Origin: Flavobacteriaceae bacterium
Lineage (GTDB): Bacteria; Bacteroidota; Bacteroidia; Flavobacteriales; Flavobacteriaceae
Assembly: GCA_024742935.1 (NCBI GenBank)
Contig: JANSXN010000008.1
Location: 1-58,455, forward strand
Length of the DNA: 58,455 nucleotides
Direction: 5' to 3'
In this document: positions 52,984-58,455 of the stretch, in pieces
How the letters are laid out: every line of letters starts with the position of its first letter
Numbering within the stretch: position 1 is the stretch's first letter
The notes under the pieces: model-generated
What the model was told of the DNA's origin: nothing
Seen by the model: only the letters and a program-made list of their open reading frames with translations
Databases searched by the model: none
Program-made: the position numbers and the translations under genes

Positions 52984-54878
52984 TAGATTATGTTGTATTT
53001 ATTATTGAGGTTCAATGTGATTTTATTTGCATCGAGTAATTGTTGAAGCACAAAAATCACTTTGGCTTCTGCAAAGGTAAGTCTTTCACAAATTTCTCTT
53101 GAAGTCAAGGAGTTTTCTTCTAAGAGCACCAAAATTTCCCTGGAAATGAGTTGCAGTTCTTTTTTTGAGGGTAGGCTTTGTTGACTTGCACACACACTGC
53201 AAATTCCACAGGGCGTGTCTGATTGATCCCCAAAATAACGAAGCAATTGCATGCTTTTACACATCTTATTATTCTCTATGTACCCCAATACTGCATTCAC
53301 TTGATTTTTTTTATTAGTATTTAGACGTTCAACAGTTTTTGCGATTCTGTTGATTGTCCTATCGTCTTCTCTAGGTTCAATAAATGTAAGTGATGCATCT
53401 GTAGTGGCTAAATTGAGTGAAATTACTTCATCTTTTTCAAACTGTTTGAGGGTTTCTATAATTTCTTTTGTGCTTTGACCGCTTTTTGATGCGATGAGTT
53501 CGAGGTCAATAGCGGTTTGCTTTTCAAAAATTCCGGTGTAGATTCTTAATAGTGTTTTTCCGATTATAGAAATTTTCATATTTGTCTCCAAATAAGAAAT
53601 AACCTTCTTTGAAGGAATTAAAAACTGAACTTCGGTTTTTCTCCCAAACTCAAAGGAAAGCTTGATGATGCTGAGTCTGTCCAAGGTTTGTATGGCAAGA
53701 TATGTTTTCATTGTATGAAGTTCATATTGCACACAAAACTTTTCAAAATTAAATGAGTGGGTAGTAAATACACCCTCACCATAAGCTATATAAAAATGAT
53801 TGCACAGCTTTTTGTAGATGTGTTTAAGAAATTCAGTTGTGGGTAAGGTGCTTATAAACTGTCTTTTTACTTGTGTTTTATCAGCTTCATTTTGGAGTAA
53901 AATAGCTTGAGAATACCTACCATCTCTTCCGGCACGACCGGCTTCCTGAAAATAACTTTCTAAGCTCTCGGGTAAATCCAAATGAATGACTGTGCGTACA
54001 TTGGCTTTGTCAATTCCCATTCCAAAAGCACTGGTAGCAACCATAACAGGGGTGGTTTCATTGAGCCAGTTTTGTAGCTTTGTTTTCTTATCTTCAGCCG
54101 AGATTCCTCCGTGAAAAAAGGTTGTGTGAATCCCTTTGAGGTTAAGGTGTTTGCTTATTTCTTCAGTGCTTTTTCTGTTTCGGGTGTAGATTATTGCCGA
54201 TTCATTTTCTTTTAAAAGGTGTTCAAGACGGTAGTATTTGTCTTCTTCTTTCCAAACCTGATAGGATAAATTTTCTCTAAAAAACGATTTTTGATAAACA
54301 ACAGGATTGTTTAGTTCCAATTCGTTGATGGTGTCTGTTAAAACTTCGGGGGTAGCTGTGGCAGTAAGTGCTATGACAGGAACTTCCGGTTTTATTGACC
54401 TTAAAATAGAGATATTCTTATATGCGGGTCTAAAGTCATTTCCCCATTGAGAAATACAATGTGCCTCATCAACAGCTATGAGATTGACAAGCATTTTTTC
54501 TATGCGATGTTGCACGAGTTCCTGTTGAAGCCGTTCTGGCGAAAGGTAAAGGAATTTGTAATTTCCGTAGATGCAGTTGTCAAGCAAACGGTCTAAATCA
54601 GCATATGAAATACTTCCTGTGAGAGCCATACTTTTTATTCCCATTCTGGTAAGTGCATTCACTTGGTCATTCATCAAAGCAATTAATGGAGAAACAACAA
54701 TACAAATTCCCTCTTCCACTAGCGCCGGTATTTGAAAACAGACAGATTTTCCTCCTCCTGTGGGAAGCAATGCAACTGTATCTCTTTTATCAAGAACACT
54801 TTGGATAATTTCTTCCTGTAGGGGTCTGAAATTTGTAAAACCCCAATATTGTTGAAGAATGTCGAGGGGTTTTATCAT
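52983..54878 (-). CDS. recQ: ATP-dependent DNA helicase RecQ
   Basis: A 631-residue RecQ with the helicase core (FRPLQEEIIQSVLDKRDTVALLPTGGGKS, with Walker A in TGGGKS), DEAH box in AVDEAHCISQWGNDFRP, ATSAFGMGID and QEAGRAGRDG, and a zinc-binding Cys4 region (CKSMQLLRYFGD, PCGICSVC). An HRDC domain is not seen. In E. coli RecQ the aromatic-rich loop reads WGHDFRP with a functionally important His; here the residue is Asn. It unwinds DNA in recombination and repair. Confidence 0.96.
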   Translation of the reverse strand: MIKPLDILQQYWGFTNFRPLQEEIIQSVLDKRDTVALLPTGGGKSVCFQIPALVEEGICIVVSPLIALMNDQVNALTRMGIKSMALTGSISYADLDRLLDNCIYGNYKFLYLSPERLQQELVQHRIEKMLVNLIAVDEAHCISQWGNDFRPAYKNISILRSIKPEVPVIALTATATPEVLTDTINELELNNPVVYQKSFFRENLSYQVWKEEDKYYRLEHLLKENESAIIYTRNRKSTEEISKHLNLKGIHTTFFHGGISAEDKKTKLQNWLNETTPVMVATSAFGMGIDKANVRTVIHLDLPESLESYFQEAGRAGRDGRYSQAILLQNEADKTQVKRQFISTLPTTEFLKHIYKKLCNHFYIAYGEGVFTTHSFNFEKFCVQYELHTMKTYLAIQTLDRLSIIKLSFEFGRKTEVQFLIPSKKVISYLETNMKISIIGKTLLRIYTGIFEKQTAIDLELIASKSGQSTKEIIETLKQFEKDEVISLNLATTDASLTFIEPREDDRTINRIAKTVERLNTNKKNQVNAVLGYIENNKMCKSMQLLRYFGDQSDTPCGICSVCASQQSLPSKKELQLISREILVLLEENSLTSREICERLTFAEAKVIFVLQQLLDANKITLNLNNKYNII

Positions 54879-54879
54879 T

Positions 54880-55419
54880 TTAAGAGTTTATAGTATCAAT
54901 AATAAATGTGACGCGTTCTTCAATGCTGCCAATGGGTACGAGAATAGGTTTATAGTTGTAACTTTTATAGGCACTTTCTAAATAGTAATGGATTTTTTTT
55001 GCTTCTTCAAAGCTTTCATAACGCTCGTTGTCTGAGGTGTAAATTTCTTCCCAGGGAGGTAATATAAAAATCATATCATACCTATGCTTATTGCACACGA
55101 GTTGCATTTCTTCGGGATACTTTTCATCCACATAGTGCAAGTAGGCAACCACATCGTGAAGACCACGGTCATAGAATAGAAAATTATCTGTTAACTTGGT
55201 TGCAGAATGATATTGTTTTACTCTTCCTTCAATCAGTAGTTCACTAAATAAGAGTGGTTTTTCTAAAAACATTTGTTCATAGCCCTCTTTTCTGGCTTGA
55301 AGTATTACTTCTCTTGAAATTTCGTGCAAGCAGGGGTGTCCTTGAGATTCCAGTTCTTTGATTAAAGATGATTTTCCTGTTCCGGGGGCTCCGGTAATGA
55401 CGATTCGGTTTGGTTTCAA
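54880..55419 (-). CDS. P-loop ATPase, NadR-like AAA family
   Basis: A 179-residue P-loop protein. RIVITGAPGTGKSSLIKELESQGH carries Walker A GAPGTGKS; FYDRGLHDVVAYLHY is a likely Walker B/lid motif. It resembles the nicotinamide riboside kinase-like ATPase family (AAA_28, DUF4301-like neighbours); the substrate is unknown. It is one base upstream of recQ on the same strand, suggesting an operon with recQ and fmt. Confidence 0.85.
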   Translation of the reverse strand: MKPNRIVITGAPGTGKSSLIKELESQGHPCLHEISREVILQARKEGYEQMFLEKPLLFSELLIEGRVKQYHSATKLTDNFLFYDRGLHDVVAYLHYVDEKYPEEMQLVCNKHRYDMIFILPPWEEIYTSDNERYESFEEAKKIHYYLESAYKSYNYKPILVPIGSIEERVTFIIDTINS

Positions 55420-55472
55420 TGCAACTATTTTTTAAATTACAAAATACGGAAAAAGAATTGAATTTGAAATGG

Positions 55473-55480
55473 TATCTTTG
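55473..55480 (+). promoter_or_regulatory. Candidate -7 box TATCTTTG for the DUF493 gene
   Basis: An exact TAnnTTTG match 34 bp before the ATG at 55515. No TTTG at the -33 spacing. Confidence 0.5.
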
Positions 55481-55514
55481 CATTGAAAATAGTTAGCAGA
55501 AAAGATTTGCATTT

Positions 55515-55805
55515 ATGAATCCTGATAAAAAAACGGAAGAGTTTTACAAAAACCTAAAAGAAAAATTAAACAATGATACGCTTTGGCCTTCAGAGTACCT
55601 CTATAAATTTATCATTCCGACAGATGAGGTTAAAGTGGTTCAAATTGAAGCTGTTTTCAAGGATACGGATGCAAAAATTCAGACCAAATCCTCTTCAAAA
55701 GGGAACTATACGAGCGTGTCTGTTTTAGTGAAAATGAAAAATCCGGATGCTGTCATTGAAAAATACCTTGAAGTTTCAACTATTGAGGGAATAATTTCGC
55801 TTTAG
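55515..55805 (+). CDS. DUF493 family protein
   Basis: A 96-residue protein of the DUF493/YbeD family. WPSEYLYKFIIPTDEVKVVQIEAVF and SSSKGNYTSVSVLVKMKNPDAVIEKYLEV match the family. In E. coli YbeD lies with lipoate genes; the function is unclear. Followed by the DUF4290 gene. Confidence 0.92.
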   Translation: MNPDKKTEEFYKNLKEKLNNDTLWPSEYLYKFIIPTDEVKVVQIEAVFKDTDAKIQTKSSSKGNYTSVSVLVKMKNPDAVIEKYLEVSTIEGIISL

Positions 55806-55883
55806 CTTAACTATAAAGAAACATTTTTTTACTATTTTGCGCAAAGCAAAAAAAACTACACTTCAAATTAAACACTTATTATT

Positions 55884-56528
55884 TTGTTAGATCAATTAGA
55901 ATACAACACAGAGCGACCCAAGCTCATCATTCCCGAATATGGACGTCATATCCAGAAAATGGTCGATCACGCTATTACCGTTGAAAACCGTGAAGAACGC
56001 AATAAGGTTGCAAAAAGTATTATTGCCGTTATGGGAAATTTGAATCCCCATTTGCGTGATGTACCCGATTTTCAACCGATGCTTTGGGATCAATTATTTA
56101 TAATCAGTGATTTTAAGCTCGATGTAGATTCTCCATTTCCAATTCCTGAAAAGGAAGTTTTAATGCAACGTCCAGATCCGCTGGGTTATCCTCAAAACCA
56201 TCCAAAATATCGCTTTTATGGCAACAATATCAAACGGATGATTGACGTAGCTAATGAGTGGGAGGAAGGTGAAAAAAAAGAAGCACTTATTTTGACCATT
56301 GCAAATCATATGAAGAAATCATACCTCAATTGGAATAAGGATACTGTTGAGGATGATGTTATTTTTGGTCATTTGTTTGAACTTTCAGGAGGAAAAATCA
56401 ATTTAAAAGAAAGTGATGAGGATTTGTCCAATGCTTCAGATTTGATGAAAAGTAAAAAGAAATTTTCCAACGGAGGAACTACTAAAAAGAATTATAAAAG
56501 TAACAACAGACCCCGAAAGCGTTATTAA
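55884..56528 (+). CDS. DUF4290 family protein
   Basis: A 214-residue protein recognised as DUF4290 by YNTERPKLIIPEYGRHIQKMVDHAI, MGNLNPHLRDVPDFQPMLWDQLF and RFYGNNIKRMIDVANEWEEGE. The C-terminus is Lys/Asn-rich and likely disordered. It starts with TTG at 55884; the sequence from codon 2 onward fits the family. It lies 14 bp upstream of murA in the typical Bacteroidota order, so it is probably co-transcribed. Function unknown. Confidence 0.93.
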   Translation: MLDQLEYNTERPKLIIPEYGRHIQKMVDHAITVENREERNKVAKSIIAVMGNLNPHLRDVPDFQPMLWDQLFIISDFKLDVDSPFPIPEKEVLMQRPDPLGYPQNHPKYRFYGNNIKRMIDVANEWEEGEKKEALILTIANHMKKSYLNWNKDTVEDDVIFGHLFELSGGKINLKESDEDLSNASDLMKSKKKFSNGGTTKKNYKSNNRPRKRY

Positions 56529-56542
56529 GAACAGAATTTTTT

Positions 56543-57853
56543 ATGGGAATATTTAAAATTGAAGGCGGGCACAAATTAAAAGGTGAAATACATCCGCAAG
56601 GCGCAAAAAATGAAGCACTTCAAATACTCTGTGCCGTATTATTAACTCCCGAAAAAGTAGAAATCAAAAATATACCTGACATCATTGATGTCAACAAGCT
56701 CATTTCTGTTTTGGGCAATCTGGGCGTAACGATTGAAAAACTTGGAAAAGGACACTTTTCTTTTCAGGCAGACGCCATAAATCTCGCTTATCTGGAATCT
56801 GAGTTATTTAAAAAGGAGGGAAGCTCCTTAAGAGGATCTATTATGATTGTTGGTCCACTACTGGCTCGTTTTGGTAAAGGGTATATTCCACGTCCCGGTG
56901 GAGATAAAATTGGAAGACGACGATTGGATACTCACTTTGAAGGATTTATCAATCTGGGAGCAACATTTCGTTACAACCGGGAAGAACGTTTTTATGGTGT
57001 TGAGGCCCCCAATGGATTAACAGGAGCTTATATGTTACTCGATCAGGCATCAGTTACCGGAACGGCAAACATAGTGATGGCTGCCGTTTTAGCAAAAGGA
57101 ACAACCACTATTTACAATGCCGCTTGTGAACCGTATTTACAACAGTTGTGTAAAATGCTCAACAGTATGGGCGCAAACATCTCGGGTGTGGGTTCAAATT
57201 TATTGGTCATTGAAGGAGTTAAATCGCTTGGCGGTTGTACACATACGATATTACCCGATATGATTGAAATAGGAAGTTGGATTGGACTGGCAGCTATGAC
57301 CTGCAGCGAAATTACCATTAAAAACGTGAGTTGGGAAAATTTAGGAATCATTCCTGATACGTTTAGAAAACTAGGAATCACTCTTGAAAAACGCGGAGAT
57401 GATATTTATATTCCGGAACAAGACCACTATGAAATTCAAAGTTATATAGATGGTTCTATTCTTACAATTGCAGATGCACCCTGGCCCGGTTTTACACCAG
57501 ACTTGCTAAGCATTGTACTTGTGGTATGTACACAAGCCAGAGGCAGTGTTTTGATTCATCAAAAAATGTTTGAAAGCAGGTTGTTTTTTGTTGATAAATT
57601 GATTGATATGGGTGCTAAAATTATTTTATGTGATCCACACAGAGCCACGGTAATCGGGCACGATTTTCAATCAATGTTAAAAGCGACTAATATGGTTTCG
57701 CCAGACATCAGAGCAGGAATCTCCTTACTAATAGCAGCACTTTCTGCCACAGGAACCAGTATTATACACAACATAGAGCAAATTGACCGTGGCTATGAGC
57801 ATATTGTTGAGCGACTTCAAGCCATAGGTGCAAAAATTACCAGAGAAGACTAA
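56543..57853 (+). CDS. murA: UDP-N-acetylglucosamine 1-carboxyvinyltransferase MurA
   Basis: A 436-residue MurA for the first step of peptidoglycan synthesis. LKGEIHPQGAKNEALQILCAVLLT gives the KN pair, RGSIMIVGPLLARFG and NIEQIDRGYEHIVERL are conserved. The catalytic loop reads RPGGDKIGRRRLDTHF: D121 replaces the Cys that fosfomycin alkylates in most bacteria. An Asp in this position is known from natural fosfomycin-resistant MurA enzymes. Downstream of the DUF4290 gene. Confidence 0.97.
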   Translation: MGIFKIEGGHKLKGEIHPQGAKNEALQILCAVLLTPEKVEIKNIPDIIDVNKLISVLGNLGVTIEKLGKGHFSFQADAINLAYLESELFKKEGSSLRGSIMIVGPLLARFGKGYIPRPGGDKIGRRRLDTHFEGFINLGATFRYNREERFYGVEAPNGLTGAYMLLDQASVTGTANIVMAAVLAKGTTTIYNAACEPYLQQLCKMLNSMGANISGVGSNLLVIEGVKSLGGCTHTILPDMIEIGSWIGLAAMTCSEITIKNVSWENLGIIPDTFRKLGITLEKRGDDIYIPEQDHYEIQSYIDGSILTIADAPWPGFTPDLLSIVLVVCTQARGSVLIHQKMFESRLFFVDKLIDMGAKIILCDPHRATVIGHDFQSMLKATNMVSPDIRAGISLLIAALSATGTSIIHNIEQIDRGYEHIVERLQAIGAKITRED

Positions 57854-57929
57854 TTTTTATTTTCATTATAAAGAGTAGGGTAATTTGTTATTGACTTGTT
57901 TCAATAGTAAATAACCCAAACTTTATATT

Positions 57930-58455
57930 ATGAAAAAAACAGCCTTTTTGCCCCTAATTGCAATCTTTAGTTTTCTATTTCTTCTTTCCTGCTCAACAGA
58001 TGACGGAATTGTAATTGATGATGTGCAAGAAACAATCACCAATGACTCTCAGCTTTTCAATTTATTAAACCGAATTCCTGAAAGTTCAAACACGCCCAAC
58101 TCTATTTCATGTATTGATTTTCAGTATCCAATCACTTTTTTGATTTTTGACAGTAACAATCAACAAACAGGGTCTCAAACTGTGAATAATGACGTGGAAT
58201 TACTGTTGTTTATTACCAATATTGAACCCAATACAACCATAAGTATTGAGTTCCCCATTTCTGTAATTCTTCAAAACGGAAGTGTCGTTCAGGTAAACAA
58301 CAATCAGGAACTACAAAATCTTATTTTAGAGTGTGACTTGAATGGAGGAGATGTGCCAACAAATTTCAGTGAAATTTTAACCGAAGGTGTGTGGTATGTA
58401 TCCTATTACTTTGATGATACCGATGAGACTTCAGATTTTGCAGGGTATGAATTTG
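57930..58455 (+). CDS. Lipoprotein of unknown function, 3' end outside window
   Basis: An open frame from the ATG at 57930 to the window end, 175 codons. Residues 1-21 form a lipoprotein signal ending LLSC, followed by STDDGIVIDD, a Ser/Asp-rich surface linker. The mature region (LFNLLNRIPESS, SISCIDFQYPITFLIFDSNNQQTG, VELLLFITNIEPN) is probably beta-rich. I recall similar flavobacterial surface lipoproteins but cannot name a family. Confidence 0.75.
   Translation, partial: MKKTAFLPLIAIFSFLFLLSCSTDDGIVIDDVQETITNDSQLFNLLNRIPESSNTPNSISCIDFQYPITFLIFDSNNQQTGSQTVNNDVELLLFITNIEPNTTISIEFPISVILQNGSVVQVNNNQELQNLILECDLNGGDVPTNFSEILTEGVWYVSYYFDDTDETSDFAGYEF

Noticed and set aside
1-58455. CRISPR arrays, IS elements, prophage or integrase genes and riboswitches
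   Set aside because: No direct-repeat arrays, transposase or integrase motifs, or conserved riboswitch cores were seen on either strand.

Overview
The window looks like a chromosomal segment of a member of the Bacteroidota, most likely a marine-type Flavobacteriaceae. The reasons are: AT-rich DNA; few Shine-Dalgarno sequences; several TAnnTTTG-type -7 promoter boxes (one exact TTTG-N19-TAnnTTTG before rpsF); a type IX secretion C-terminal sorting domain on a secreted sugar dehydrogenase; and families typical of the group (DUF4290, DUF6495, a MurA with Asp in place of the catalytic Cys, DbpA-tailed DEAD helicase, RsmI-like methyltransferase, OprO/P-like porin). I see no phage, insertion sequence, integrase, CRISPR array or rRNA. 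One tRNA (elongator Met, CAU) is present.

Layout. 1-3522: end of a ComM/YifB ATPase, a GNAT-nitrilase fusion, an aldehyde dehydrogenase. 3756-8385: a five-gene run of a DUF2891 lipoprotein, an Nramp-like transporter and 5-oxoprolinase PxpA-PxpB-PxpC. 8520-10992: a signalling module (118-aa conserved protein, membrane protein, histidine kinase, LuxR-type regulator). 10989-12511: rluA-like and panB. 12749-15805: a large secreted MACPF (perforin-like) protein with ankyrin and LysM segments, the most unusual gene here. 15802-19337: serine deaminase, MltG and a lysozyme-like protein. 19339-23423: RsmI-like, sugar dehydrogenase, LMW phosphatase, DnaA. 23627-28530: YbgC, YigZ, EamA transporter, HAD hydrolase, RibD, GNAT, PrmC. 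28527-34739: OmpA-like, porin, PurB with a HEAT-like partner, sirtuin, TrmH, and a probably frameshifted SRPBCC protein. 34775-43771: CarboxypepD_reg-like, DEAD helicase, RdgB, RlmH, NadC, YihY, PriA, LytTR regulator. 43999-48519: rpsF-rpsR-rplI, DUF6495, MacB-like permease, HisS. 48520-58455: a decayed small ORF, a lipoprotein, tRNA-Met, START-like protein, class IV aminotransferase, YqgE, HU, Fmt, RecQ, NadR-like ATPase, DUF493, DUF4290, MurA and the start of another lipoprotein.

Most genes are core housekeeping in short operons. The accessory interest is in four places: the MACPF-ankyrin-LysM protein with no neighbouring partner; the 5-oxoprolinase operon, whose Nramp homologue lacks the metal-binding residues and which begins with a DUF2891 lipoprotein; the four-gene signalling cassette; and several nucleotide-level features. 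These are a T8 tract that puts a gene out of frame, a terminator-like hairpin in the dnaA leader, a terminator fused to a promoter at 50014-50048, and repeated 4-nt TTAA/TTAG stop-codon overlaps between convergent genes. No search tools were available, so family calls rest on recognised motifs, and domain limits and membrane counts are approximate.
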